NCBI GenBank assembly: GCA_036677805.1 | Contig: JAVBVS010000016.1 | Span: 62,001 to 126,000, forward strand | From: SIG78 sp036677805 | GTDB taxonomy: Bacteria; Verrucomicrobiota; Lentisphaeria; Victivallales; Victivallaceae | DNA length: 64,000 nucleotides | Direction: 5' to 3' | Shown: in pieces, positions 1 through 7,655 of the stretch | How the letters are laid out: each line of letters starts with the position of its first letter | Position numbering within the stretch: the stretch's first letter is position 1 | Position numbers and translations under genes: made by a program | Notes under the pieces: generated by a model | What the model was told of the DNA's origin: nothing | The model's database searches: none | The model's input: only the letters and a program-made list of their open reading frames with translations

Positions 1-462
1 GACCGAATTTTGATCGACGCCAACGGCCGGTTGAAGCTGCCGCCGAAGTTGATTGAGGATTTTCTGGCCGAAGGCGACGGCGATATCGTGATGTACTGCC
101 TGCCCGAAGGCGCGATCGCGCTCTATCCGGAAGCGGTTTTTCACGAAATGCGCAACCGGGCCGAAGATGCGGTGCGCGAAGCCGGCATGAGCATTCTCAA
201 GCGGCGCGATTTCCGGCGTTTCGGCGCCTGGAGCTGCGCGGCCAAGATCACAACCCAGGGGCGGCTGACGCTGCCGACGGGCTTCCGCGAACCGGCGGCG
301 CTGCCGCCGGGAACCGACGCGATCATCGTCGGCGTGGAAATCGGCGCGGAAATATGGAATTGGAACCGCTGGCAATCGGAACTCGAGCTGATGCAGCAGC
401 ACGAGCTCACCCGCGGCGATATCGAGATGGCGCAGGCGCTGAAAGGCACCTCGCCGCAATAG
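1..462 (+). CDS. MraZ-like regulator with two AbrB-type repeats, 5' truncated
   Basis: The reading frame is open to the first base of the window, so the gene begins upstream; the in-frame TTG at base 10 is not needed as a start. The protein has two copies of the MraZ/SpoVT-AbrB half-domain: DANGRLKLPPK followed about 25 residues later by ALYP, and then TTQGRLTLP followed by IWNWNRW. This doubled arrangement is the hallmark of MraZ, a DNA-binding regulator of the division/cell wall (dcw) cluster that forms oligomeric rings. In most genomes rsmH follows directly, but here a 77-residue membrane protein follows 20 bp downstream. An MraZ paralogue rather than the canonical one is therefore possible. 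The family call is fairly firm; the regulon is unknown. Confidence 0.7.
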   Translation, partial: DRILIDANGRLKLPPKLIEDFLAEGDGDIVMYCLPEGAIALYPEAVFHEMRNRAEDAVREAGMSILKRRDFRRFGAWSCAAKITTQGRLTLPTGFREPAALPPGTDAIIVGVEIGAEIWNWNRWQSELELMQQHELTRGDIEMAQALKGTSPQ

Positions 463-481
463 ACGAAAGGAGTCGGAAAGC

Positions 482-715
482 ATGAAAAAGCACAATCGGA
501 TGGTTTGCCGCCGGATATGGCTGTTCGCCTTGCTGGCGGTGCTGGCGACCGTACTTCTTGGCTCAACCATGTACCGCGGCGAGCGGCGGGCGTTGAACGT
601 CACCGCGCTGGCGCTGGCGGAGCAAAGCACCCAGGAATCCCGGACGGCAGGGCGCGAACTGGCACTGAGCCGTCCCGGCGTTCTGCTGCGGGCCAATACC
701 TGCGTCACTCATTGA
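482..715 (+). CDS. Small single-pass membrane protein, possibly FtsL-like
   Basis: A 77-residue protein with a strong ribosome binding site (AAAGGAG, 7-8 bases before the ATG). It has a basic N-terminus (KKHNR, CRR), one hydrophobic segment at about residues 13-31, and a short polar tail with heptad-like Ala/Leu/Gln content. Size, topology and position directly behind an MraZ-like gene recall FtsL, the short bitopic division protein encoded near mraZ and rsmH. The tail is shorter than in typical FtsL and there is no rsmH between, so this is only a suggestion. It probably shares a transcript with the upstream gene, and the hairpins at 721-739 and 767-794 follow it. Confidence 0.5.
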   Translation: MKKHNRMVCRRIWLFALLAVLATVLLGSTMYRGERRALNVTALALAEQSTQESRTAGRELALSRPGVLLRANTCVTH

Positions 716-720
716 CGCAT

Positions 721-739
721 TCCGGGAACTTTTCCCGGA
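721..739. terminator. Hairpin after the mraZ-like pair
   Basis: TCCGGGAA, a 3-base loop and TTCCCGGA form a perfect 8-bp stem five bases after the stop of the small membrane protein. There is no T-run, so it may be an mRNA-stabilising or weak terminator structure together with the hairpin at 767-794. Confidence 0.4.
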
Positions 740-766
740 CGCCGGCACTCTGAAATGATGGCACGT

Positions 767-794
767 CCGCGGGAAGCCGGATGGCTTCCCGCGG
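767..794. terminator. Perfect 12-bp hairpin before msrBA
   Basis: CCGCGGGAAGCC, loop GGAT, GGCTTCCCGCGG: a perfect 12-bp inverted repeat. No T-tract follows directly on either strand, so a Rho-independent terminator is not proven. It separates the mraZ-like pair from the methionine sulfoxide reductase gene and could act as a transcript end or a 5' leader structure. Confidence 0.45.
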
Positions 795-832
795 AGGTGA
801 ACGGAATTTCTTTTCCCTCATGACGGAGAATC

Positions 833-1756
833 ATGAATGCAACCGGCCGTATCCGCATATGGATTTTTCTGCTGGCGGGGCACTGTCTGATGGGCGCGCC
901 ATCGACTTCGCCCTATGGCGAACTCTCGCCCGAAGAAGCCCGGGTCATTGCCGACAAGGGTACGGAAGCGCCATTTTCCGGCCGTTATGAGCATACGACC
1001 GAACCCGGATTGTACGCCTGCCGCCGCTGCGGCGCGCCGCTGTACAACGCCGACGACAAATTCGCCGCCCGGTGCGGCTGGCCCGCGTTTGACGACGCAT
1101 TGCCCGGTGCGGTCAAACGCACCCCCGATCCCGACGGCAAACGCACCGAAATCAGCTGCCGCCGCTGCGGCGCTCACCTCGGCCATGTCTTCACCGGCGA
1201 AAAATTGACCGGCAAGGACATGCGTTACTGCGTGAATTCCGTTTCGCTGGTCTTCGAGCCCCAGAGTTCGTCGCGACTGCGGCGCGCGGTTTTCGCCGGC
1301 GGCTGTTTCTGGGGCGTGGAGGAACTCTTCCGGAATCAGCCCGGCGTCATCGCCGCCATCAGCGGCTACACCGGCGGCAAGACGCCCTTCCCGACCTACC
1401 CGATGGTCTGCACCGGCCGGACCGGCCATGCCGAAGCAGTGGAAGTGATTTACGATCCGAGCCGGACCGACTATGAAAAACTGTGCCGTTATTTTCTGGA
1501 AATTCACGATCCCACCCAGCGCGACCGCCAGGGGCCCGACCACGGCACCCAGTACCGTTCGGCCATCTTCCCGTTCGACGCCGAACAACGGGCGACGGCG
1601 GAGAAACTGTTGCAGATTCTGCGCGGCAAAGGCTATGATGTCGCCACCCGGATTGAACCGTTCACCCGGTTCTGGATCGCCGAACCCTACCATCAGAGTT
1701 ATTACGAAAAAACCGGCAAAGCGCCCTATTGCCACGGGTACCAGAAGCGTTTCTGA
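833..1756 (+). CDS. msrBA: Secreted bifunctional methionine sulfoxide reductase MsrB-MsrA
   Basis: A 307-residue fusion of MsrB (about residues 28-145) and MsrA (about 150-305) behind an N-terminal hydrophobic export signal (about 1-21), so it should repair oxidised methionine in envelope proteins. The MsrB part shows the zinc cysteines in CRRCG (63, 66) and CRRCG (109, 112), the CGWPAF motif with Cys81 and the catalytic Cys133 in RYCVNS. The MsrA part shows GGCFWGVEE with catalytic Cys158. MsrA reduces the S and MsrB the R epimer. The domain order is MsrB then MsrA, the reverse of the MsrA-MsrB part of Neisseria PilB, and no thioredoxin-like domain is present. A GGAG site precedes the chosen ATG. 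It stands alone between a hairpin and the tRNA genes. Confidence 0.93.
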   Translation: MNATGRIRIWIFLLAGHCLMGAPSTSPYGELSPEEARVIADKGTEAPFSGRYEHTTEPGLYACRRCGAPLYNADDKFAARCGWPAFDDALPGAVKRTPDPDGKRTEISCRRCGAHLGHVFTGEKLTGKDMRYCVNSVSLVFEPQSSSRLRRAVFAGGCFWGVEELFRNQPGVIAAISGYTGGKTPFPTYPMVCTGRTGHAEAVEVIYDPSRTDYEKLCRYFLEIHDPTQRDRQGPDHGTQYRSAIFPFDAEQRATAEKLLQILRGKGYDVATRIEPFTRFWIAEPYHQSYYEKTGKAPYCHGYQKRF

Positions 1757-1818
1757 TCCGATATCGGGAAAGCGTGCGGCAGGAACGTCCGGTCAACCCC
1801 GGCGTTTAAAATAAAAGA

Positions 1819-1895
1819 TGGCGAGAGAGACGGGACTCGAACCCGCAACATCCACCGTGACAGGGTGGTACTCTAACCAATTGAGCTACTCCCCC
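1819..1895 (-). tRNA. tRNA-Asp (GTC), downstream copy
   Basis: Read on the minus strand, a complete cloverleaf of 77 bases including an encoded CCA: acceptor GGGGGAG/CTCTCTC with two G-U pairs, discriminator G, D-arm GCTC/GAGT, anticodon stem CCACC/GGTGG with loop CTGTCAC (anticodon GTC), and T-arm GCGGG-TTCGACT-CCCGT. Identical in sequence to the copy at 1944-2020; the 48-base spacer suggests co-transcription. Confidence 0.95.
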
Positions 1896-1943
1896 GCTGC
1901 TTGAGCGAGAATTTCTGAAATTTTCCGATGCCATTCAAAAAAA

Positions 1944-2020
1944 TGGCGAGAGAGACGGGACTCGAACCCGCAACATCCACCGTGACAGGGTGGTACTCTA
2001 ACCAATTGAGCTACTCCCCC
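1944..2020 (-). tRNA. tRNA-Asp (GTC), promoter-proximal copy
   Basis: Same 77-base gene as at 1819-1895, with encoded CCA and anticodon GTC. The 13-14 bases upstream of each copy (GCTGCTTGAGCGAG read on the plus strand) are also duplicated, so the repeat unit is longer than the tRNA. A promoter-like TTGCAA / TATCTT pair lies just upstream at 2043-2070. Confidence 0.95.
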
Positions 2021-2042
2021 GCTGCTTGAGCGAGCAGTATAT

Positions 2043-2070
2043 AAGATATCAGTATTTTTCTTTTTTGCAA
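2043..2070 (-). promoter_or_regulatory. Promoter of the tRNA-Asp pair
   Basis: On the minus strand TTGCAA (2070-2065), 16 bp, TATCTT (2048-2043), which places the start of transcription near 2036, about 16 bases before the first tRNA. The same TTGCAA -35 recurs at several other genes in this window. Confidence 0.6.
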
Positions 2071-2130
2071 GCTCAAAATCAAAAAATATTCGGTTTTTTG
2101 GTCCCGATATCGCGCGCCGCATCGCGGTCC

Positions 2131-2982
2131 CTAGCGCAAATGCCGATATTCCCGGCGATAACGTTCCGGCGACACCCCGAAAAGCAGTTTGAACCGGCGG
2201 CTGAAGTGATAGGCGTCACGATAGCCGAAGCGGCCGGCGGTGTCGCGGATGCTGTCAGCCCCCTCCAGCAGCCAGCCCGCCGCCTGATGAAGCTTGAGCC
2301 GCTCCAGATAATTTTTGGGCAGCAGTCCGGTGCGGACCAGAAAGATCCGGCGCAACACCGGCGGCCGTACGCCGAGAAACCCGGCCATCTCCGTAACCGT
2401 CCACCATTCGCCGGCATGTTCCTTGAGAACCGTCAGCAGTTTTTCCCACGCGGCGTCGCCGGCGTCGGCCGAGCGCGCCGGAACCATGCTCCAGAGCAAT
2501 TCCTGCAAGCGGGCCGCCGCCAGCAGCTGGACCCGCTCGGCCGGGTCGCTCAAAAGCGCCGCCAGCTCCGGAATGCGCCGTTTCGTCCCCAGCCGGTAAA
2601 TGCCGCTGTTCAGAAGGCCGCGGGCCGCCCATGCATCCGCCGCCGGACCGGCGAAACGGATCGAATCCTCGACATAAGGCATGCCTTCGGCACCGCCGTA
2701 ACGGTTGAGCGCATTCGGCGCAATCAGGATCGCATCGCCCGGCTCGACCGCGCATTCCGTCCCGTCGGCCAGCCACAACCGCCCTCCGCCGTCATACATG
2801 TGCGACAGAGAAAAAAATTCGAACCGCCGGACCGGAGTGTCGAAAAAACCGTCCGCCGGCGCCCGCACCCCGACCGACGCATTCAGCACCCGGAACCCGC
2901 CCGGAGCGAAGATCGCGGGCATCTCTCCGATCAGCCGGTGAACTTCGATTTTTTGGTCATCATGCATGAACTTTTTATCCAT
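2131..2982 (-). CDS. AraC-family transcriptional regulator
   Basis: A 283-residue protein with an N-terminal cupin-like sensor region (about 30-140; DGTECAVEPGDAILIAPN is the cupin strand signature) and a C-terminal AraC double helix-turn-helix (about 180-283). The second HTH has the family signature: IRDTAGRFGYRDAYHFSRRFK, followed by GVSPERYRR. Such proteins bind a sugar or sugar-like effector and activate adjacent catabolic genes. It is divergent from the Gfo/Idh/MocA oxidoreductase at 3066, with 83 bp between them, and that gene is its likely target. An alternative start (Met6) is possible; the first ATG overlaps the -35 of the opposite promoter, so mutual control is likely. Confidence 0.88.
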   Translation of the reverse strand: MDKKFMHDDQKIEVHRLIGEMPAIFAPGGFRVLNASVGVRAPADGFFDTPVRRFEFFSLSHMYDGGGRLWLADGTECAVEPGDAILIAPNALNRYGGAEGMPYVEDSIRFAGPAADAWAARGLLNSGIYRLGTKRRIPELAALLSDPAERVQLLAAARLQELLWSMVPARSADAGDAAWEKLLTVLKEHAGEWWTVTEMAGFLGVRPPVLRRIFLVRTGLLPKNYLERLKLHQAAGWLLEGADSIRDTAGRFGYRDAYHFSRRFKLLFGVSPERYRREYRHLR

Positions 2983-3010
2983 TTACAAATAATATTCCTA
3001 GTAGTATACT
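2982..3010 (+). promoter_or_regulatory. Promoter of the Gfo/Idh gene with overlapping palindrome
   Basis: TTTACA (2982-2987), 17 bp, TATACT (3005-3010). The -10 lies within the perfect palindrome TAGTATACTA (3002-3011), a candidate operator. The -35 overlaps the start codon of the divergent AraC gene. Confidence 0.55.
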
Positions 3011-3065
3011 ATAATCGGAAAAGATTTTTTTGCAAATTTCACCCATAACTTATGGAGAAAGCATC

Positions 3066-4202
3066 ATGGATCGCAAAATCAAAGTCGCCGTCATTGCCGC
3101 CGGCGGCCGCGCCAAAGGCGTGGTCGCCAATCTGCTCCAGGATTCCAAACGCCGGGTCGAAATCGTTTCGGTTTACGACCCCGATCCGGCGATGATGGAA
3201 GAGGCCCTCACTCAATGGTGGAACTCTCCGGACGCGCTGCGCGCCGATTCGCCGGAAGCGGCGATCGACGTCTCCGGCGTGGAGTGGGTGATGATCTTCT
3301 CTCCCAATGCTTTCCACAAGGAACACATCCTGATGGCCTTCCGCGCCGGCAAGCATGTCTTCTCCGAAAAACCGCTGGCCACCACGATCGAGGATTGCCG
3401 GGAAATCTACGCCGCGCACCAGAAGAGCAATCTGATCTTCGCCACCGGATTCGTGCTGCGCTACGCCCCCATTTACCGCAAGATCAAGGAGATTCTCGAC
3501 TCCGGCGCCCTGGGTGAACTGCTGAGCATCGAAGGCAATGAAAACATCGCGCCGGAACACGGCAGCTACATCATGTGCAACTGGCGGCGGCTCACCGCGC
3601 TGGCCGGTCCGCACATTCTGGAAAAATGCTGCCACGATCTCGACCTCATCAACTGGTTCACCAACTCGCTGCCGACCAAGGTCGCGGCCATGGCGGGGCG
3701 CACCTTTTTCGTGGAAAAGAATGCGGCGCTGCTCGAAAAGTATCCCCGCAGCACCTTTTTCTCCTGGAATGATCCCCACGCCATCGCCTCGCCCTTCGCC
3801 GGCGACACCGACCTGGACGATGTGCTGATGAGCATCGCCGAATTCCGCAACGGGGTCAGGGTCGGCTTCACCGCCACCATGAGCAACGCCCTGCCCGAAC
3901 GCCGGATGCGTTTCAATTGCGCCGAAGGGAGCATGATCGCCGAATTGTACACCATGACGCTGCGCTGGAAAGCCATGGGCGCCGATGCCGAGCAGCTGAT
4001 CAACTTCAATGGCGACGGCCATGCCGGCGGCGACAGTTTCATCATGAAGGAACTCTTTGACACCATGATCCATCACACGCCGCCCAAATGCAGCGGCAGC
4101 GAAGGTCTCGCCAGCGCGGTTTACGCTCTGGCGCTCGACCGCGCCGCCGCCGAGGGCAAGGTCATGAATTTGGAACCGATCTGGGCTGAACTGGGGCGTT
4201 GA
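3066..4202 (+). CDS. Gfo/Idh/MocA-family oxidoreductase
   Basis: A 378-residue NAD(P)-dependent dehydrogenase of the glucose-fructose oxidoreductase / inositol dehydrogenase type. The N-terminal Rossmann fold begins KVAVIAAGGRAKG, and the family motif EKPLATTIEDC lies at about residue 100, with the Lys of EKP next to the active site. The C-terminal alpha/beta domain contains CCHDLDLINW, where the His is the expected catalytic position. The substrate, probably a sugar, inositol or glycoside, cannot be read from sequence. The ATG at 3066 was chosen over an in-frame ATG at 3030 because GGAGA lies 8 bases before it and the Rossmann strand starts right after. Its 3' end overlaps the convergent AlbA_2 gene by 41 bp. 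Confidence 0.9.
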   Translation: MDRKIKVAVIAAGGRAKGVVANLLQDSKRRVEIVSVYDPDPAMMEEALTQWWNSPDALRADSPEAAIDVSGVEWVMIFSPNAFHKEHILMAFRAGKHVFSEKPLATTIEDCREIYAAHQKSNLIFATGFVLRYAPIYRKIKEILDSGALGELLSIEGNENIAPEHGSYIMCNWRRLTALAGPHILEKCCHDLDLINWFTNSLPTKVAAMAGRTFFVEKNAALLEKYPRSTFFSWNDPHAIASPFAGDTDLDDVLMSIAEFRNGVRVGFTATMSNALPERRMRFNCAEGSMIAELYTMTLRWKAMGADAEQLINFNGDGHAGGDSFIMKELFDTMIHHTPPKCSGSEGLASAVYALALDRAAAEGKVMNLEPIWAELGR

Positions 4203-5385
4203 AGCGCACCGCCAGTTCGTTCAGGAATTGATCCGCACAGTCGCGCCGCGCGCTCAACAGCGTCGCGGCGCTGACTTTCTGCCGGATTTTGACCGCCGGA
4301 ATGCGGCAGACGAAATGCGGCGCCGGACCGGACCGGGCGGTGTGCATTTCCACATCCTGAGTATTGGAGACGTTCATTTCCATCCGGATGGTCTCCTCGG
4401 CCAAGCCCAGCTCGCTGTAGAACAGCGCGGTGAAATTGAGTCCGCCGTTGATCAGCGAAACCAGTTCTTCCTCGTAGATGCCCCGCTCCAGCACCACCCG
4501 GAAATGCAGCAGTCCGTTCTGGAACAGCTGCCAGAAACGGTCGCGCGTCTGATCCATCCCGCGCAATGACGCATTGGTCGCATAACTGGCGGCGATTTCC
4601 GCCGCACCGATGAAGTCGTGAGGCATTTCAGGTGTATCCTCCATCGCCGCCAGCGCCGCCCGGCGCAATTCGGCCAGCGGCCAGACCGCCGGTCCGACGG
4701 TGATCGGAAACGCGGCGAAATCGATGATCGGCGCATTGGCCGGCACCCCCTTGCCGATGCGCTGCGCGAAATAGTGAACGCTCTCTTCATACTCCGGCGG
4801 CCAGATGTCGCCGGCGGATTTTTCCGCCCCCGCCGGAGCCTGCGACTGGCTCTCGAACAGAATGCCGCGGATCATCCGGCCCAGCAGTTCCCGCTGGTTG
4901 CGCAGCGCGCGCCGGATCAGCTCATGCAGCTCTCCGGCTCGCGACGCCGGACGGCTCGCCGCCGAAACCGAGCGGATGTAAAAGACGCCCTGCTGCAATT
5001 CATCCTCCAGCCCGGTCGTGCATACATGCGGAATATCTCTGAAAGGACGGATCACCAGCACCACATAGCGCTTGCCGTCGACATCCGGCCGCTCGACGGT
5101 CAGATCGATCGCCGGATCGACATAACGGTTGATGAAACCGCCGACTACCGAGGGGTCGAAGGAGTGACTCTGTTTGTCGTCCAGACCGGTGAAAAGCGAA
5201 GGGTGGCCCGAGGCATCCTCGCCGACGCCGACCACGATGCATCCGCCCTTGGTATTGGCGAAAGCGAGCGCGTGACGGACGAATTTGGCTTTCTGGCCGC
5301 GGGTCATCAGGTTCCAGTCGACCGCCGCCTTGTAATCGAGCACGTCGGATTCGACGCCGCGATAAATCAATTCATGCCAGTCCAT
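4162..5385 (-). CDS. AlbA_2 (Schlafen-type) domain protein
   Basis: A 407-residue protein whose first about 140 residues match the AlbA_2 domain: ESDVLDYKAAVDW at the start, then ALAFANTKGGCIVVGVGE, the conserved FAN-x-GG-x-I-x-x-GV core, and RPFRDIPHVCTT. AlbA_2 domains occur in bacterial putative DNA-binding or transcription-associated proteins and in eukaryotic Schlafens. The remaining about 260 residues have no motif I recognise. It follows a lipoprotein gene by 18 bp and is probably co-transcribed with it. The 3' end overlaps the oppositely oriented oxidoreductase by 41 bp, so the two transcripts are complementary there. Confidence 0.72.
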   Translation of the reverse strand: MDWHELIYRGVESDVLDYKAAVDWNLMTRGQKAKFVRHALAFANTKGGCIVVGVGEDASGHPSLFTGLDDKQSHSFDPSVVGGFINRYVDPAIDLTVERPDVDGKRYVVLVIRPFRDIPHVCTTGLEDELQQGVFYIRSVSAASRPASRAGELHELIRRALRNQRELLGRMIRGILFESQSQAPAGAEKSAGDIWPPEYEESVHYFAQRIGKGVPANAPIIDFAAFPITVGPAVWPLAELRRAALAAMEDTPEMPHDFIGAAEIAASYATNASLRGMDQTRDRFWQLFQNGLLHFRVVLERGIYEEELVSLINGGLNFTALFYSELGLAEETIRMEMNVSNTQDVEMHTARSGPAPHFVCRIPAVKIRQKVSAATLLSARRDCADQFLNELAVRFNAPVQPRSVPNS

Positions 5386-5403
5386 GATCCGCTTCGCTTT
5401 TCG

Positions 5404-5844
5404 TCACTGCGCCGCATCGGGCGCTTTTTTGATCCGGTTCTGGCGCACGCCGATGGCCGTGGTCGAAATCGTCCGCCGCCAGACCAGCCACAAGGAGAAG
5501 TAGCCCCAGCGCTGGACGCGGGATTCGACCTGCTCGAGTTTCTCCGCCCGGTAGACCTTGTTCATGCCTTCCTGGAGCATTTCCGCATTGCGCGCCGGGG
5601 TGATGTTGTTGCGGAAAAAGCGGTAATCGTGGGCGTTGGGCCGCCCCGAATGGCCGCTCACGATCGGCCACAGATCAAAAAGATAGTATCCGCTGTTGGT
5701 CGCCGTCCCCACCGCCACGGCGCGGTATCCTTCGGCAACCGTCGTCCCTTCCGGCGCGGGATCCAGCGCATATTCCGCCGAACAACAGCCGCCCAACAGC
5801 ATGGCCGCCGCGGCCATTGCCAACATTCCCGCCCCAACTCGCAT
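5404..5844 (-). CDS. Small lipoprotein
   Basis: A 146-residue protein with a typical lipoprotein signal peptide; the lipobox is LLGGC with Cys at about residue 21. No enzymatic motif is visible in the mature part. Near the C-terminus the WGYFSLWLVWRR stretch is unusually aromatic. The ATG at 5844 is preceded by GGAGGTG at ideal spacing; the frame stays open far upstream, but that extension lacks a start with a ribosome binding site and would run into the divergent promoter. It is the first gene of a two-gene unit with the AlbA_2 protein. Confidence 0.75.
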   Translation of the reverse strand: MRVGAGMLAMAAAAMLLGGCCSAEYALDPAPEGTTVAEGYRAVAVGTATNSGYYLFDLWPIVSGHSGRPNAHDYRFFRNNITPARNAEMLQEGMNKVYRAEKLEQVESRVQRWGYFSLWLVWRRTISTTAIGVRQNRIKKAPDAAQ

Positions 5845-5880
5845 AATACACCTCCATCGCTGAAAAAAATACCTGATCCT

Positions 5881-5909
5881 AAGATAGCCCGCCGGACGGC
5901 TTTTTGCAA
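5881..5909 (-). promoter_or_regulatory. Promoter of the lipoprotein gene
   Basis: On the minus strand TTGCAA (5909-5904), 17 bp, TATCTT (5886-5881); start of transcription expected near 5874, about 30 bases before the ATG. Confidence 0.6.
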
Positions 5910-5928
5910 CAAAAAATCGGAAGAAGGC

Positions 5929-5957
5929 TTGCAATCCACCGGGAATCATGATAGATT
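5929..5957 (+). promoter_or_regulatory. Promoter of the SPFH operon
   Basis: TTGCAA (5929-5934), 17 bp, TAGATT (5952-5957), with the ATG at 5992 behind GGGGAGG. It is back to back with the lipoprotein promoter. Confidence 0.5.
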
Positions 5958-5991
5958 TTTGCGGTTCACCAACATCACGGGGAGGAAAATC

Positions 5992-7653
5992 ATGGAGAAA
6001 CGAATCCTGCCGGGAGTGCTGGCGCTGCTGGTGGTCGCGCTGGGGCTCTTCGCCGCATTGTTCGTCTGGTATGGCTGCCGGATCGAACCGGCCAACGGCG
6101 AAATCGCCATCTTGATCAAAAAGACCGGCAAAACCCTGCCCGGCGACGAAATCGTCGCCGCCAGCAGCGAGTACAAAGGCATCCAGCTCGAAGTGCTCGG
6201 CGAAGGTCGTTACTTCCGCAATCCCTATGTCTGGGAGTGGCAGATCGTGCCGGTGACCGACATTCCGGCCGGAAAATTCGGCGTGCTGGTGCGCAAATTC
6301 GGAAAAAATCTGCCCGAAGGCCAGATCATCGCCCCCGACGACAGCACCAAAGGCATCGTGCGCGACGTGCTCGGCACCGGCAAGCACCGGATCAATCCCT
6401 ATGCTTATGATGTCAAGCTCTGCGATGACATCGTAATCATGCCCGGCAATGTCGGCGTGGTGGCCAATCTTTCCGGGCGCGATATTTTTTCCGGCACCGC
6501 CAACGATCTATCCGCCGCCAAGGGCTTCCTGGCCGCGCCCGACCGCAAAGGCGTCCAGCAGGCCGTGCTCAAGGAAGGGACGCATCGCATCAATCCTTAC
6601 ATCCAGAGCGTCGCCATTGTCAACATCCAGAGCCAGCGCTACGAATTCAGCGGCAAGGATGCGATCGGCTTCATCACCCTCGACGGCTTCCAGATTTCCC
6701 TCGAAGGAACGGTGGAATTCAATATTTCGGCTGACTCCGCGCCCTGCCTGACCCAGGAAGTGGGCAACATGGAAGACATCATGAAAAAGCTGATTCTGCC
6801 CTCGGTTTCCGGGTTCGCCCGGATCGAAGGCAGCAAGAAGAGCGCGACCGAATTCATCGTCGGCGAAAGCCGCCAGCTCTTCCAGAACCAGCTTGAGGAA
6901 TTCCTGCGCAAGACCTGCCGCAACTGGGGCGTTTCGATCAATTCCGTGCTGATCCGCGACATCATCCCGCCCCAGGAAATCGCCGCCATCATCCGCAACC
7001 GCGAACTGGCGCAGCAGGAAGCCAAGAAATTCCGCCAGCAGATCGAACAGGCCAAGTCCGCCACCGAACTGGAACGCCAGCGCATGCTCGCCTTGCAGAG
7101 CAAAGGCAAGGTTCAGGCCGAAACCGAAAAGATCACCAGCGAGATCGCGGCCCAACAGGCCCAGCTGGAAAAATTGATCGCGGCCAAAACCGAGCTTGAT
7201 GCCGCCGTGCTCCAGCTGCAGACCGCCGAAGCCGAGGCCAAGGCCGCGCTGGTTCTGGCCGAAGCCGACCGTAACGTGATCGCCGCCCGCAACCAGTCCG
7301 AAGTCGAAGTGCTCAAACGCAACATTCAGGCTTACGGCGGCGGCACCGCCTACGTTCGCGGCAAGCTTTATGAAAAGATCGCGCCCAATATTCAAACCGT
7401 GATGACCAACGGCGCTCCCGGCGGCCTTTTCGGTTTGCCGCTGACGCCGCCGGCCCCGGTCACGAAGCCGGTTGCGCCCGCAAAAACTGTTGCCGCACCG
7501 GTCGCGGCTGAAGCGGCGGCGAAATCGGCCGCCCTACCCTCCGCGGAACCGCTCGCGTCCGCGAAACCGGCTGTCCAACCCGGGTCAACGAGCGCCGCGG
7601 TGAAGCCCGCCGCCCCTGCCGCGGCGCCCGCTCCGGCGAAAGGAGAAAACTGA
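5992..7653 (+). CDS. SPFH/band-7 membrane protein with N-terminal repeats (copy 1)
   Basis: A 553-residue protein: one transmembrane helix (about 5-25), three consecutive repeats of about 55-70 residues (about 28-215; each has a G-[VE]-x-[VI] strand and ends with a G-R/T-x-x-[RI]NPY motif), an SPFH domain (about 220-350, beginning GFITLDGFQISLEGTVEF), a long Gln/Glu/Ala coiled coil (about 340-450) and an Ala/Pro-rich tail. SPFH proteins oligomerise into cages or rings at the inner membrane and recruit proteases or organise membrane domains. The repeats upstream of the SPFH domain recall the major vault protein layout. The ATG at 5992 has GGGGAGG upstream; the frame runs open far 5' but that part lies in the lipoprotein promoter region and antisense to other genes. 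It is followed after 2 bp by a paralogue. Confidence 0.85.
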   Translation: MEKRILPGVLALLVVALGLFAALFVWYGCRIEPANGEIAILIKKTGKTLPGDEIVAASSEYKGIQLEVLGEGRYFRNPYVWEWQIVPVTDIPAGKFGVLVRKFGKNLPEGQIIAPDDSTKGIVRDVLGTGKHRINPYAYDVKLCDDIVIMPGNVGVVANLSGRDIFSGTANDLSAAKGFLAAPDRKGVQQAVLKEGTHRINPYIQSVAIVNIQSQRYEFSGKDAIGFITLDGFQISLEGTVEFNISADSAPCLTQEVGNMEDIMKKLILPSVSGFARIEGSKKSATEFIVGESRQLFQNQLEEFLRKTCRNWGVSINSVLIRDIIPPQEIAAIIRNRELAQQEAKKFRQQIEQAKSATELERQRMLALQSKGKVQAETEKITSEIAAQQAQLEKLIAAKTELDAAVLQLQTAEAEAKAALVLAEADRNVIAARNQSEVEVLKRNIQAYGGGTAYVRGKLYEKIAPNIQTVMTNGAPGGLFGLPLTPPAPVTKPVAPAKTVAAPVAAEAAAKSAALPSAEPLASAKPAVQPGSTSAAVKPAAPAAAPAPAKGEN

Positions 7654-7655
7654 TC

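Noticed and set aside
818..1735. 305-codon minus-strand ORF opposite msrBA
   Set aside because: It is the antisense shadow of a gene with clear catalytic motifs; its protein is low-complexity Gly/Ala/Arg without domains.
4618..5991. Long 5' extension of the SPFH ORF (about 458 extra codons)
   Set aside because: It runs antisense through the AlbA_2 and lipoprotein genes, is Arg-rich, and an ATG with GGGGAGG lies at 5992 just before the transmembrane helix.
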